DNA of 64,000 nucleotides from Bacillota bacterium. GTDB taxonomy: Bacteria; Bacillota; UBA4882; UBA8346. The position numbers and the translations under genes are program-made. The stretch spans positions 62,001 to 126,000 of the forward strand of contig JARKQY010000048.1 in assembly GCA_029974635.1 (NCBI GenBank), in the 5' to 3' direction. Below, piece by piece: positions 36,691-45,680 of the stretch (positions are counted from its first letter, which is position 1; each line of letters starts with the position of its first letter). The notes beneath the pieces were generated by a model, which had not been told where the DNA came from, made no database searches, and saw nothing but the letters and a program-made list of their open reading frames with translations.

Positions 36691-37539
36691 CTAATTTTTC
36701 CCATTCCAACTGGTAATATATATTAGGTTTCCCTTTTCAAGATCAGGTTCGCTAATCTCCCATTTGCCACCTAAGCCCAGTTCCTTGGCTGTTAATTCAA
36801 AGTGACACATGGCGATACCGATATCCAGGTTCTGAAGTTTGATCTCTCCAAGAATCCGATTATACAGCGGATTTTCTTTCAAATAAAAATGATAAATATC
36901 AGTTCCGGTTTCTTTCATAATTCGCCATGGCTGTTTATTGGAAGCCGATGGGGCTACCCGGACCATCTCCAAGGGCAGAAAATATTTTTCCGTCTCTTTC
37001 ATCTCCAAAGGGCGATTTAAATCTTGCTCAAAGAAAAGTTCCCCAAACTGCTTGCGTTTTCTGGAACCGGCCAAGACGATTACCGTGTTTTCTATCAATC
37101 TTCTTTTTTCAGCCGGGTAACCCAGCGGAGTAACCGCTGGAATCAATTCTTCCTCAGTAGCCTTCATTTTGCGGGCAAAAGTACTCCGGTTCAAGGAACC
37201 ACCCAACCAGCAAGTGCCTAGTCCTAACCCGGTAGCCGTTAATATGATCTTTTCCAGGCAATAGCCGAAATCTTCCATGGCCTTCGGGCCTCTCTTCACG
37301 GCGCCGGTTATGAATAAGTGAGTTCCCTTAATCGTCCCATACGTGCCAAGTTCTTTTAGTTCTTGACGTTCATTTTCCGTTGTCTGGATCAACTGAAAGC
37401 GTACCTGGCTTCCGAAAGGGCTTTGACAATCGGATTGGAGATGTTCCTGTATTTTTTCCTGTACATCTTTGGCAACCTTTCGATTGGAGTAGGTTCTGAC
37501 GGATGAACGTTTCTTAATAACCTCAATGATGGACGACAT
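36691..37539 (-). CDS. Nitroreductase family protein
   Basis: 282 residues, longer than the classical ~200-residue oxidoreductases. The N-terminal FMN-binding IIEVIKKRSSVRTYSNRKV, the middle LEKIILTATGLGLGTCWLGG and a second segment RVAPSASNKQPWRIM match the larger nitroreductase subgroup (TM_nitroreductase-like), which contains an internally duplicated half. ATG after AAAGGAGGAATAATT. It is 30 bp downstream of the TetR gene and so probably autoregulated by it. Physiological substrate unknown. Confidence 0.82.
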   Translation of the reverse strand: MSSIIEVIKKRSSVRTYSNRKVAKDVQEKIQEHLQSDCQSPFGSQVRFQLIQTTENERQELKELGTYGTIKGTHLFITGAVKRGPKAMEDFGYCLEKIILTATGLGLGTCWLGGSLNRSTFARKMKATEEELIPAVTPLGYPAEKRRLIENTVIVLAGSRKRKQFGELFFEQDLNRPLEMKETEKYFLPLEMVRVAPSASNKQPWRIMKETGTDIYHFYLKENPLYNRILGEIKLQNLDIGIAMCHFELTAKELGLGGKWEISEPDLEKGNLIYITSWNGKN

Positions 37540-37569
37540 AATTATTCCTCCTTTTATAATGCTACTTTG

Positions 37570-38184
37570 TTACAATCGATTATCTTTCCGGATAATCCCA
37601 TTCAAAATCAATGATACCGTATAGCAGACTTCTTCTTTCAACGCCAGTATATCCGGGTCACCTAATAGACAATTGCCGCTGCGTTGGATATATCTTTGCC
37701 TGATAGCTTCAGTTACGGTGAGGATACTTCCGGCTATTCTCCGGGTATCACCGGGAATAATCTCCTTGCGCTTTTGGCATTCTTCGAGAATCCGATTCAA
37801 AAAATCTATTTCTTTTTCGATGAACTTTTGGTTCAATTCTTCAAAGATGGGCTTAAACTTCTGGATCGTTTCCAGTGGAAGATTACGCAGATTAACCATT
37901 TCATTGACATATTTTAGCCGTTCACTGAGATACATTAAAATTTGTTCTTGGCAACCGTTAGCCCGTCCGACCATGTCTTGTAATGCTTGAAAAAGCGCTT
38001 CGGTTTCCCGGTAAATCACTGCCGAAAAAAGCTCTTCTTTGTTTTTGTAATAATAATAAAGGGAAGCCTTATTTAAACCAACCAGTCTGCCAATATCATC
38101 AAGAGTGGTTTTTTCATAACCATAACGGGCAAAACACTCACCGGCGGCTTTTAAAATCTCCTGTTTTTTATCAAGACTATCCAT
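37570..38184 (-). CDS. TetR family regulator
   Basis: 204 residues. Helix-turn-helix (ILKAAGECFARYGYEKTTLD, IGRLVGLNKASLYYYYKNKEE) with a helical ligand domain ending LILNGIIRKDNRL. The start is the ATG of MDSLDKKQEI, immediately after a GGAGGAAAA ribosome site; the frame's earlier ATG lies upstream of that site. Operator candidate TTGAC, GGTTT, GTCAA at 38233-38247. Cotranscribed with the nitroreductase. Confidence 0.85.
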   Translation of the reverse strand: MDSLDKKQEILKAAGECFARYGYEKTTLDDIGRLVGLNKASLYYYYKNKEELFSAVIYRETEALFQALQDMVGRANGCQEQILMYLSERLKYVNEMVNLRNLPLETIQKFKPIFEELNQKFIEKEIDFLNRILEECQKRKEIIPGDTRRIAGSILTVTEAIRQRYIQRSGNCLLGDPDILALKEEVCYTVSLILNGIIRKDNRL

Positions 38185-38232
38185 TTTTCCTCCGTTCAAC
38201 TCGTCTAACTATAAAACATTTTATATGATTGT

Positions 38233-38247
38233 TTGACGGTTTGTCAA
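38233..38247. promoter_or_regulatory. Dyad upstream of tetR-nitroreductase
   Basis: TTGAC (38233-38237) and GTCAA (38243-38247) with a 5-nt spacer, 49 bp upstream of the start. Placed where a TetR repressor would bind. Confidence 0.4.
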
Positions 38248-38271
38248 GCAAAACCAAAAAGAAGTTCTTAT

Positions 38272-38391
38272 TTACTCTTCTTTTGTTGTTTGCAGTTGAT
38301 CCCAGTAATTCTGTAAGTCTTTAAACTTAGACAAGGTCGAGAATTTCTTTGCCTCGTTCCTTGGAATCACATCGTAATAATACTCTGGTAA
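38272..38391 (-). pseudogene. C-terminal remnant of an unknown gene, perhaps a transposase
   Basis: Leftward frame LPEYYYDVIPRNEAKKFSTL then SKFKDLQNYWDQLQ and a stop, preceded by an in-frame stop. The composition looks like a real protein end, and the PEYYY entry resembles the last part of integrase-core transposases, but I cannot confirm this. The rest of 38400-38867 has a weak 91-codon rightward frame (38416-38691) that I do not recognise. Confidence 0.3.
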
Positions 38392-38867
38392 CTAAACGCT
38401 GAATGTAACCGGCGGTTGGATGATAGGTTTTTTTACGCTTCACACTTCAAAAATTTACGGCAAAAAACGCAAAATTATCTGCAGACGTATACTTTCATTT
38501 ACCGTAATCCCCAGTCCGTTCTATCTCAAATTTCACCCGAACTCGCGGATATTCTTGTCCCAATTGATCCGTTTCCAAACTTTCGGACGTTTAGCCATTG
38601 GAAAAATTATGCCAAAAATGATGAAAACTATAAATTAAATGTAGTTTATTCCCAACTTCTCATAAGATTACGGTCACCACTACCCCGGTAGTTTAACATA
38701 TCTATCGAAATGCCATAAATGCTTCCATTACATGCTAGTCTCGTTATAATATAGCCTTCTTTGGCCACCGGGGGTAATATGTGAGTTTAATCCTAATAGG
38801 CCATTAATTATATTTCGTGCCGTCAACCATTACATATAATGTATAAAAGGAAAGGGGCTGATTTAAA

Positions 38868-39419
38868 ATGGCAGAATTCGATGGAAAAATCACAACCCAT
38901 ATTGATAACGACGGAACCCGAATTATTGCTGATACCCCGTTCTTAAGGAAAAAGAAAATTGTGATCATCATCAATAATCAATTCACTATTTCACCAAATA
39001 CAACCCAGATTGCAAGCGGGGCAGGTAAAAATAGCGCAGCAGGTAATAATGCCGCTATTGATTCATTGAATACACAGCAGCAACAGAGTGTTGGTGCTCA
39101 AGGGACAGCCAAAAACCTGGGAATGAAAGGCAATCAATCTGAGCCGCATGATAAACACGGCGCATGGACCGATGATGAAGAGCTTACAATTATCATTAAT
39201 AATCAGATAAATGAGACCGTTGGAGAGTCATCCGCTACTCAAGTCGCAAGCGGTAGTGGAAACGACAGCGCTGGTGGCACCAATGCCGCAATTCAAAGTT
39301 CGAATACCAAACAGCAACATGCTGTAGGTGGAGACAGTTCGGGCCGCGCCTTAAATAGAGGTATGAACAACGATCAAGCGGAAATCATATTAGAAAAAAC
39401 AGAAGACCCATGTGGATGA
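38868..39419 (+). CDS. Uncharacterised protein with two internal repeats
   Basis: 183 residues, unrecognised. Two ~65-residue repeats: KKIVIIINNQFTISPNTTQI... and EELTIIINNQINETVGESSA..., each continuing with a Ser/Gly/Asn/Gln-rich segment (TQIASGAGKNSAAGNNAAI, TQVASGSGNDSAGGTNAAI) and NTQQQQSVG or NTKQQHAVGG. No signal peptide or membrane segment. The low-complexity, polar, beta-prone repeats resemble small spore-coat or assembly proteins, but I cannot name a family. Ribosome site AAAGGAAAGGGG. Confidence 0.7.
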   Translation: MAEFDGKITTHIDNDGTRIIADTPFLRKKKIVIIINNQFTISPNTTQIASGAGKNSAAGNNAAIDSLNTQQQQSVGAQGTAKNLGMKGNQSEPHDKHGAWTDDEELTIIINNQINETVGESSATQVASGSGNDSAGGTNAAIQSSNTKQQHAVGGDSSGRALNRGMNNDQAEIILEKTEDPCG

Positions 39420-39668
39420 AATAAATCCCGATACTTAATAATTTTCAATTCTGAACCTGAAACATCCATATTTAAAAGCAAAAAAGGTCAAATAAAAACT
39501 TTTATGTCATTTGGTACAACTTTCCTCTGATAAAAAATCTATCCAAATTACATAATCTTTAGTTTACGGTGGATACTTTAACTTAATCCTCCAAATAATA
39601 AGTCCGAATAAATAAAACGACATTATTTAGAGTATTTTATGGTTATCTGAGCGTTGGGGGAATTTACA

Positions 39669-40133
39669 TTGGATTTCGAACAACTTTCTTTTAAACTTCG
39701 GGAATTCTATTTGCTTGAGGTTTATCAACTCAGCTTATTTCGTGACCAGATACCTTCATTACCCGATGAATATACCGCATTTGCATTCGAGAGAATGACA
39801 GAACTTGAACAGCGCCATGTCGACTTTTTTGCTGAAAAAATGCATGAGTTGGGCATCAGTAAACCGGAGATCGCCGACAGTACCTTTAGTTTTGCCGGAT
39901 TTGTTTCCGCCAAAGCCCTTGACTTATTATCTTTAAAAGAAAGATATCAGTTGGGGATCGCGGTGGAATCCAAAGCCGCGGAGATGTATTATGAGTTCAT
40001 CAAAATGGCCGAAGGTGACCAACAACTGGTAAGAATGCTGTGGCACCAGCGGACTGATGAAGAATTTCATAAATTCTGGTTCCGCGCCAATTTGGAGAAA
40101 ATCGAACTGGAGGAAAAACTGCAGCGTGTTTAA
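39669..40133 (+). CDS. Ferritin-like (di-iron) protein
   Basis: 154 residues, four-helix bundle. Candidate di-iron ligands: Glu in FYLLEVYQ, ExxH in TELEQRHVDFF, Glu in AVESKAAEMYYEF, and ExxH in RTDEEFHKFWF. The spacing matches rubrerythrin- and COQ7-like families. TTG start 7 nt after GGGGGA; the frame's own upstream TTG lacks a site. It overlaps the next gene by 8 bp and heads a three-gene unit with two small membrane proteins. A membrane-linked oxidase or iron-related role is possible. Confidence 0.7.
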   Translation: MDFEQLSFKLREFYLLEVYQLSLFRDQIPSLPDEYTAFAFERMTELEQRHVDFFAEKMHELGISKPEIADSTFSFAGFVSAKALDLLSLKERYQLGIAVESKAAEMYYEFIKMAEGDQQLVRMLWHQRTDEEFHKFWFRANLEKIELEEKLQRV

Positions 40134-40572
40134 GGATAAAATTGTTTTAGCGGGGACGGCCGGTTTTATCGGAATTCTAGCCGATGAATTCATTGAGTGG
40201 CTGGCGTTTCTGTTAAAAATCTGTGATTCCAATACTATCCACATGATCAGCAATATCATCTACAGCTCGCATCAGTTAAACGCCACCCAGCTACTCATTG
40301 GCGAGATTGCCCATTTAATCGCCGGGTTTATTTTAGGGATTATTCCGTTTGCCTTTTACTATTGGTCCGGAGGAAAATATTGCATCCTGAAAGGAGCGGG
40401 GATTGGAGCCGGTTTATGGCTGAATCATGCTGTTATCATACCGAGCTTTGTTGAGCCGCGAATTCATCTGGTTTCTTCTACAGCAACGTTAATTACCGAA
40501 TTAGCAGGGATTACGCTTTGGGGGATCGTATCTTTTTTAATCATCGTAAAATTGGACTGTCAAAAAGTTTAA
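40126..40572 (+). CDS. Small four-helix membrane protein A
   Basis: 148 residues with about four membrane segments: IVLAGTAGFIGILADEFIEW, LLIGEIAHLIAGFILGIIPF, GIGAGLWLNHAVIIPSF and ELAGITLWGIVSFLIIV. A GTG start at 40126 with GGAGGA upstream overlaps the ferritin-like gene by 8 bp. It shares its layout (GAG.. N/H..IIP.. E...LWG) with the next gene, so the two are paralogues and may form a heterodimer. I do not recognise the family; it resembles small uncharacterised membrane proteins of Bacillota (DUF1440-like at most). Confidence 0.6.
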   Translation: MFKDKIVLAGTAGFIGILADEFIEWLAFLLKICDSNTIHMISNIIYSSHQLNATQLLIGEIAHLIAGFILGIIPFAFYYWSGGKYCILKGAGIGAGLWLNHAVIIPSFVEPRIHLVSSTATLITELAGITLWGIVSFLIIVKLDCQKV

Positions 40573-40603
40573 GGAGAGTGCGGATTGACGGGAGATTGAT
40601 AAC

Positions 40604-41068
40604 TTGATCAAAATATTTTCGCGTATCCATCGAATCGATCCTTATTTTGGAGGAATTATACTCGGTCTGGCAACAACTATTCCCTATTTGATACTGGATT
40701 ATCTATATTCATTAATACTTGCCGTCAACCCAATTCCGATATACTCAGCCACCTTGGTCGTCTCCCACACCGGTATTCCGTGGGATTATCTTTTTGGGAT
40801 TATCGCCGATTTATCTGCTGGTTCTTTTTTAGGCTTTCTGCTGATCATTATTTTTGAACGGACGAATTACCGGTTTCTGCGGGCTAAATGCTTAGGAAGT
40901 GGAGTAATATTGTGGATACTCCATGTCAGTATCATCCCCAAATTTTGGGAACCTGAACTGCTGAAATTAATGAACCGTCCCACAGTGTATATGGCATTAA
41001 TAAATCACATTCTTTGGGGTCTGGCCTTTGGGATTATATTGCGGTGGATGCGGAAAAGCCAAGAATAA
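40604..41068 (+). CDS. Small four-helix membrane protein B (paralogue)
   Basis: 154 residues, four membrane segments: FGGIILGLATTIPYLILDYL, GIIADLSAGSFLGFLLIIIF, GSGVILWILHVSIIPKFWEP and ALINHILWGLAFGIILRWM. The positions of small residues, H-x-x-I-I-P and L-W-G match protein A. TTG start at 40604 after GGGAGATTGATAAC. No catalytic motif seen. Its place with a ferritin-like protein suggests a membrane complex. Confidence 0.6.
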   Translation: MIKIFSRIHRIDPYFGGIILGLATTIPYLILDYLYSLILAVNPIPIYSATLVVSHTGIPWDYLFGIIADLSAGSFLGFLLIIIFERTNYRFLRAKCLGSGVILWILHVSIIPKFWEPELLKLMNRPTVYMALINHILWGLAFGIILRWMRKSQE

Positions 41069-41139
41069 TAAATCGTAACAAGCCGTACTTATTCTTATCC
41101 ATGTCGCTAAATGAATTTTTGATGTATCACAAGTACTTC

Positions 41140-41577
41140 TCATTTCGGATTCATTTGGCGAATCAGTTTTTTAATTTGCTCACGTAATGAAATGGCTTCG
41201 TCTACGGAAAGACCCGTACTGCAAAAAATCTTTTCAGGTATTTCATACGCGCTTTTTTGAATATCTTTACCCTTGGGCGTTAAGCTTATAATGACACTCC
41301 TTTCATCCATAGCATCCCTTTCACGTGTAATCAGTCCAGACGCTTCCAGTCTTTTCAAAAGCGGTGTCAAGGTACCTGAGTCAAGATAAAGCTTGTCGCC
41401 CAGTCCCTTTACGGATATCTTTGGGCTCTCCCACAAGACAAGCATGGTTACGTACTGAGTATACGTTATACCAAGTTTATCGAGATATGGTTTGTATTGT
41501 CGGATAATTTCCCGAGAACAGGTATAAAATGCAAAACATAACTGATTGTCTAACTTAAGCAGGTCATCTTTGTTCAT
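41140..41577 (-). CDS. ohrR: OhrR-type MarR family peroxide-sensing regulator
   Basis: 145 residues. The N-terminal LKLDNQLCFAFYTCSREI holds the reactive cysteine of OhrR (the LCFALY-type motif, Cys14). MarR winged helix follows (ISVKGLGDKLYLDSGTLTPLLKRLEASGLITRERDAMDERSV). Oxidation by organic peroxides should release it from DNA. It lies 9 bp downstream of a glutathione peroxidase gene in the same direction; an OhrR-like dyad precedes the operon. Confidence 0.88.
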   Translation of the reverse strand: MNKDDLLKLDNQLCFAFYTCSREIIRQYKPYLDKLGITYTQYVTMLVLWESPKISVKGLGDKLYLDSGTLTPLLKRLEASGLITRERDAMDERSVIISLTPKGKDIQKSAYEIPEKIFCSTGLSVDEAISLREQIKKLIRQMNPK

Positions 41578-41586
41578 CGTTATTCC

Positions 41587-42069
41587 TTATTCTGATTTTA
41601 ATAAAAATTCAATACGATCGTCCAATTTTGATGGTTGTGTCATTGGCGAGTATCTCGCAGCGATTTTCCCCTTTTTGTCCACTAAAAATTTAGTAAAGTT
41701 CCATTTTATGGACCCGCCCAATAAGCCGGAAGTTTTTTTCCGCAAATACTGAAATAGTGGATGGGCGTTTCTACCGTTAACATCTACCTTGGCAAAGACT
41801 GGAAAGGTAACTCCATAGTTTAATGAACAAAAATTAGCAATTTCTTCATTGCTCCCAGGTTCCTGATTCATAAACTGATTACAAGGAAAAGCTAAAATGG
41901 CCAAGCCTCTCTGTCCATATTTTTCATATAGTGCCTGTAACTCTTTATACTGAGGTGTAAAGCCGCATTTTGAGGCAGTATTGACGATCAATAATACTTT
42001 CCCTTTGAAATCCGACAATTTTATCTCCTTACCTTCTTTGGAGTTTACTACGAAATCATAAATATTCAT
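41587..42069 (-). CDS. Glutathione peroxidase family (thiol peroxidase)
   Basis: 160 residues. Peroxidatic cysteine in NTASKCGFTPQY, second conserved block LAFPCNQFMNQEPGS, and tetrad Trp-Asn in IKWNFTKFLVD. Cysteine rather than selenocysteine type, as in most bacteria, which use thioredoxin as reductant. ATG with GGAGGAAGGATC upstream. First gene of the operon with ohrR, which should derepress it under organic peroxide stress. Confidence 0.92.
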   Translation of the reverse strand: MNIYDFVVNSKEGKEIKLSDFKGKVLLIVNTASKCGFTPQYKELQALYEKYGQRGLAILAFPCNQFMNQEPGSNEEIANFCSLNYGVTFPVFAKVDVNGRNAHPLFQYLRKKTSGLLGGSIKWNFTKFLVDKKGKIAARYSPMTQPSKLDDRIEFLLKSE

Positions 42070-42101
42070 GATCCTTCCTCCAGCATAATAATAATTTTTT
42101 A

Positions 42102-42127
42102 AAATTTAATTTTATACAATTAAATTT
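42102..42127. promoter_or_regulatory. OhrR-type operator
   Basis: A 26-bp AT-rich dyad: AAATTTAATTTTATA, CAATTAAATTT. The TACAATTAAATT core resembles the Bacillus OhrR box. It lies 33 bp upstream of the peroxidase ATG. Confidence 0.6.
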
Positions 42128-42339
42128 ATCACAATGTTTCTCGTTTGTCAAATCAAATCCACTGCCGTTTAAAAACTAGCCTACTTATCCACGTCCGAAA
42201 AAAGAACTTTTAGGTCGAATCTTCATTCAACCATAAAATATAGGCCCGAATTCCAGGCTATATTTTTATAAAAGATTATTTTTAGACAATCCCTACTCCT
42301 TCTTTTAGTACTTCGGCGGCAAATCCATCACGTTCAATA

Positions 42340-42581
42340 TAATCCCGAAGTTTTGGTCGGGATTTCTTGAGCGCTTTTCTGGTCAACCGTTGTTGGTATC
42401 TTTTCTTTCTATGAAGGGTATCTTTCGGATATATTAAAAGCAAGCAGTTCTTCAAAGAATTCTTTATACTCATCCAGCATTGGCATGGTGGGTTGAATGC
42501 CCTTTGAACTGAATCTTTCAAAAACGGAAGAATATTATGATATGTTTTCCATGTTCTGATAAATTCAAGGAGATAGCTCAA
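42340..42581 (-). pseudogene. Decayed HEPN-domain gene
   Basis: Leftward frames contain WKTYHNILPFL, then in another frame MLDEYKEFFEELLAFNISER followed by YPS and a TAG (42409-42411), then in that same frame EKIPTTVDQKSAQEIPTKTS. FNI-x-(E/A)-RYP is the HEPN signature of HEPN/MNT modules. A frameshift and a stop break it. The remaining 42130-42680 holds nothing else I can support. Confidence 0.45.
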
Positions 42582-42680
42582 AATCTAGGCGCCGGTCAGA
42601 CAGGATTTTTGGTAAATGATAACTAATATTAACATCAATGGTAAAAAAATGAGCCGCAACATTAACGGGAGGTAACAGTA

Positions 42681-43862
42681 ATGAAAAAAAGCGCATTTTA
42701 TTTAATAATCTTTCTTGTAACGATGATTTTTATTTTCACTGTATCCTGTGTTAGCGATGATAATATAAGCCCCACAAATAAATCATATATAGAAAAAGGT
42801 TATCAAGACATAACCACGTTTAATTATCCACTATCGGAACATGGCGTGAACCCGGTCCAAGGCTGTACTTCTTTTTGTATGAGCAATCCTATCTCCTGTG
42901 TTTTTGGGACGAATTGTGATTATGTCGTGTTCACTTCCGGCCAACTGTTCGTCAATAAAAGAAACGTGATCAAGTCAAGCCGGGAAACAGGTACTACAGG
43001 CAAGCGCGCTGAATGGATTTCTAAATTTGGCAGCTTAACATTTAATTTTATAGGTTTTCAAATGCCTTGGGCAGGTATGAATGAAGCGGGATTGGTCATC
43101 AGTACGATGAATCTTCCCGGGACTAAAACGCCGGTTCCCGATCAGCGACCTCCACTGAACTCCGGGTTTTGGATTCAATACCAACTTGATAATTGCGCCA
43201 CGGTGGAGGAAGTAATTGCCAGTGATGAACGTATCAGAATAGCGCCAACAGAGCGAGACCACTATCTTATTTGTGATAAGAAAGGTACTTGCGCCGTTAT
43301 TGAATTCCTTGACGGAAAAATGGTGTATTATACCGGCCGCAATCTTCCGGTCAATGTTTTGGCAAACAGTACTTATGAAGAATCGTTAAATGCCTGGCGG
43401 AAAAATAAACTATTCGGAGACTCCCTGCCCCGTTTTGCTCTGGCTGCGGATGAATTAGAAAAAAAATATCTGTTTGCCGGTAATAAAGCAACTGTTTATT
43501 ATGCGTTTTATATTCTATCTTTGATATCACGACCATATACAGTTTGGTCGATAGTTTTCGACAATCAAGAACTTCAATTATACTTTGTCAGTAAAAGGAA
43601 CCAGCAGATGCGTCAAATTGATTTTGGGAAACTTGATTTTTCAAGTGAGACGCCGGTTCGGATGCTGGATGTCCATGCGCCGCTGGCAGGTGATATAAGT
43701 AATGATTTATTGCCCTATTCCCATCAGTCATGTCTACGCCATCTAAAAAATTCTTTCAGTGTGTTCGCGCCGGGTGTTCCGGATGAAGAAATCGAGTCTC
43801 TCCTAAACTTTTTTGAAAATTTTATATACGCTAAGAGTATCCAAAGCAGTTCGCAACAGTAG
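42681..43862 (+). CDS. Lipoprotein of the linear amide C-N hydrolase (choloylglycine hydrolase) family
   Basis: 393 residues. Signal with a lipobox-like FTVSC (C23). The Ntn-hydrolase fold follows: CTSFCMSNPISCVFGTNCDY, where C62 would be the nucleophile after processing, PWAGMNEAGLVISTMNLPG and NSTYEESLNAW. The family cleaves bile salts, penicillin V, acyl-homoserine lactones or other linear amides. An N-terminal extension of ~40 residues before C62 argues for a membrane-anchored form with self-processing. GGGAGG ribosome site. Substrate not deducible. Confidence 0.78.
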   Translation: MKKSAFYLIIFLVTMIFIFTVSCVSDDNISPTNKSYIEKGYQDITTFNYPLSEHGVNPVQGCTSFCMSNPISCVFGTNCDYVVFTSGQLFVNKRNVIKSSRETGTTGKRAEWISKFGSLTFNFIGFQMPWAGMNEAGLVISTMNLPGTKTPVPDQRPPLNSGFWIQYQLDNCATVEEVIASDERIRIAPTERDHYLICDKKGTCAVIEFLDGKMVYYTGRNLPVNVLANSTYEESLNAWRKNKLFGDSLPRFALAADELEKKYLFAGNKATVYYAFYILSLISRPYTVWSIVFDNQELQLYFVSKRNQQMRQIDFGKLDFSSETPVRMLDVHAPLAGDISNDLLPYSHQSCLRHLKNSFSVFAPGVPDEEIESLLNFFENFIYAKSIQSSSQQ

Positions 43863-44011
43863 TTAGCGGGCCTTGCGCGGTCTTTCTTTCGTTCTTTATT
43901 ATTTAAATTCCAAAAGTTTTATAATATGACCCGCTTGTTACAAACCGATTATCTTCATTTCCGAAACATATTGCCCCAAAGATAAAGCATAATAATCCGA
44001 AAAGACACATT

Positions 44012-44416
44012 TTAAAGAACTACCCAGTTTTCAATTGTAATTCCGGGAATCCGCTGAAATTCCCGTTCATTATTTGTCACCAGGGTTAATTTTTCCGACA
44101 ATGCCTGCGCTCCAATTAATAAATCATAGGAGCCAATAGTTTGTCCTTTCTTTTCTAAATCAGTTCTGATTCTACCGTAAATCGCGGCGGCGGTTTCCGA
44201 AAAGGGCAAAATTTCAAAAGGCGCGAGAAACTTAACCAAAGCCAATTTATTGCGCTCCGGGAAACTGCTTTTCGCAACCCCATATTCTAATTCCGCTAAA
44301 GTAATTACCGAAATTCCAATCTCATTAACCTCTACCTTTTGGAGCCGCTCTAAAACTACTGCCGGCTTTTGCTTGATAATATAAATACAAATATTCGTGT
44401 CCAGCAAATACTTCAT
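44012..44416 (-). CDS. VapC-type PIN-domain toxin RNase
   Basis: 134 residues. PIN acidic residues: D6 in YLLDTNICIYI, E in LAELEYGVA, D in SYDLLIGAQAL, and the closing TNNEREF. These residues bind Mg2+ or Mn2+ for cutting RNA, usually tRNA or rRNA. The start overlaps the VapB stop by 4 nt (ATGA), the usual antitoxin-first coupling. Confidence 0.9.
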   Translation of the reverse strand: MKYLLDTNICIYIIKQKPAVVLERLQKVEVNEIGISVITLAELEYGVAKSSFPERNKLALVKFLAPFEILPFSETAAAIYGRIRTDLEKKGQTIGSYDLLIGAQALSEKLTLVTNNEREFQRIPGITIENWVVL

Positions 44417-44643
44417 TGGATCCGGTCCCGTTCCTGTCGCTCCGGTTGCCCGCGTTCAAGCATAAAATCATCCGAAAACCCTTCTAACCCGGACATAAAA
44501 ATACTCCATACGCTATTTTTGGGGATTAAAAGCACCATATCCTCATATTTTTTAACGAAAACCTCGCTATCTTGAACCCGATAGTCCTTCGGCAACCGAA
44601 TCGCCTGACTATGACCATTGGTAAAAACTTTCGCGGTATCCAT
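44413..44643 (-). CDS. VapB-type antitoxin (AbrB/SpoVT fold)
   Basis: 76 residues. The swapped-hairpin DNA-binding start MDTAKVFTNGHSQAIRLPKD is diagnostic. C-terminal FSDDFMLERGQPERQERDRI should wrap the toxin. It overlaps vapC and lies 34 bp downstream of a perfect 22-bp palindrome. Confidence 0.9.
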   Translation of the reverse strand: MDTAKVFTNGHSQAIRLPKDYRVQDSEVFVKKYEDMVLLIPKNSVWSIFMSGLEGFSDDFMLERGQPERQERDRIQ

Positions 44644-44676
44644 TCAAATCGATCTCCTTTTGATTTGTATATATTA

Positions 44677-44698
44677 TAGTATATACTAGTATATACTA
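44677..44698. promoter_or_regulatory. VapBC operator
   Basis: TAGTATATACT (44677-44687) then AGTATATACTA: a perfect 22-bp palindrome, itself made of two smaller dyads, upstream of vapB. Expected site of VapBC autorepression. Confidence 0.7.
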
Positions 44699-44917
44699 GA
44701 GTTCTCAAATTGTCAAAAAATATGCTCTTTCACGTATACTTTCAGAGATTCTACTATTTTGTAATAAATAACTTCAATATTGGTCAATCTTCTAGTAGTT
44801 AATTCTCAAATACCGTTAGTCATCTATCGTTAATCGTTAAGAATTCAACAATTTACCCAAAGAAGTCTTAAAAAATGTTCTAAGAAATTTGCAGCAGCTC
44901 ACCTTTGCTTCTACAGG

Positions 44918-45532
44918 TCAAGCCTTCCCGGTATTCTTGCCCTGAATCAACCCGTCCAGAAACAACATGGTCATCTCCTGCGCCAATTTGGGATTGCGTT
45001 CAAATCTATCGCGGATTTCCCTGTTATGCATGTTATGGAGGTAGTATGATTGAAAGATGTCGAGATACATTTCTATGGCGGTGTTGGATATATCCGGTGA
45101 GAAAACGCCGGACTGTTTGCCTTCGTCTATGAATTTCATTAAAAGCTGTCTATGAACGGCGGCGAAATCGTCGAAGCATTGCCGGAGTTCAGGGTCGCTT
45201 TCAACCGTATCAACAAAAAATTGCAAGCTGTACTTGCCATAATACCATGTTCGGACTTGAATGTATTTGCTGACTTTATCGATGAAGTTACCCTGTTCTT
45301 CAAGCAGCTTTTGTACTTTCCCAATGCTGTCATCCAAGATATCTTTTATGATGATTCGCCGGAGGTTGTCCTTGCTCTCAAAAAAATTATAGATAGACGC
45401 TCTTGAGACATGCGCCTTTTCCGCAATATCGGTCATCGTTACCTTTTCGAATCCATACTGATCAAACAACTCCAGAGCCATCTGTATGATGGCTTGTTTC
45501 TTATCGTTTCTTCTTTTTTCAAATCCGTCCAA
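44918..45532 (-). CDS. TetR family regulator of the ABC exporter
   Basis: 204 residues. Helix-turn-helix IIQMALELFDQYGFEKVTMT, IAEKAHVSRASIYNFFESKD, then a TetR ligand domain. TTG start after GAGAGGTGATTTCGC. Divergent from a MacB-like ABC exporter operon, 148 bp away, which it probably represses. Its C-terminal end is close to a run of noncoding AT-rich sequence. Confidence 0.85.
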   Translation of the reverse strand: MDGFEKRRNDKKQAIIQMALELFDQYGFEKVTMTDIAEKAHVSRASIYNFFESKDNLRRIIIKDILDDSIGKVQKLLEEQGNFIDKVSKYIQVRTWYYGKYSLQFFVDTVESDPELRQCFDDFAAVHRQLLMKFIDEGKQSGVFSPDISNTAIEMYLDIFQSYYLHNMHNREIRDRFERNPKLAQEMTMLFLDGLIQGKNTGKA

Positions 45533-45680
45533 GCGAAATCACCTCTCATATTCATAGACTTTATGGATTAAATATGTAAACAATATATCATCCAGCTATT
45601 GACAAGTCAAGACATTTAACGTAGTATATTATTTATACAAATATGATATACAATGTCTATATATTGAAGGAGGAATCACA

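Noticed and set aside
38416..38691. 91-codon rightward frame in a gap
   Set aside because: No ribosome site, no recognisable domain and biased composition; likely chance.
44677..44698. CRISPR-like or satellite repeat
   Set aside because: Only one palindromic unit is present, at the position expected for a VapBC operator; no array exists anywhere in the window.
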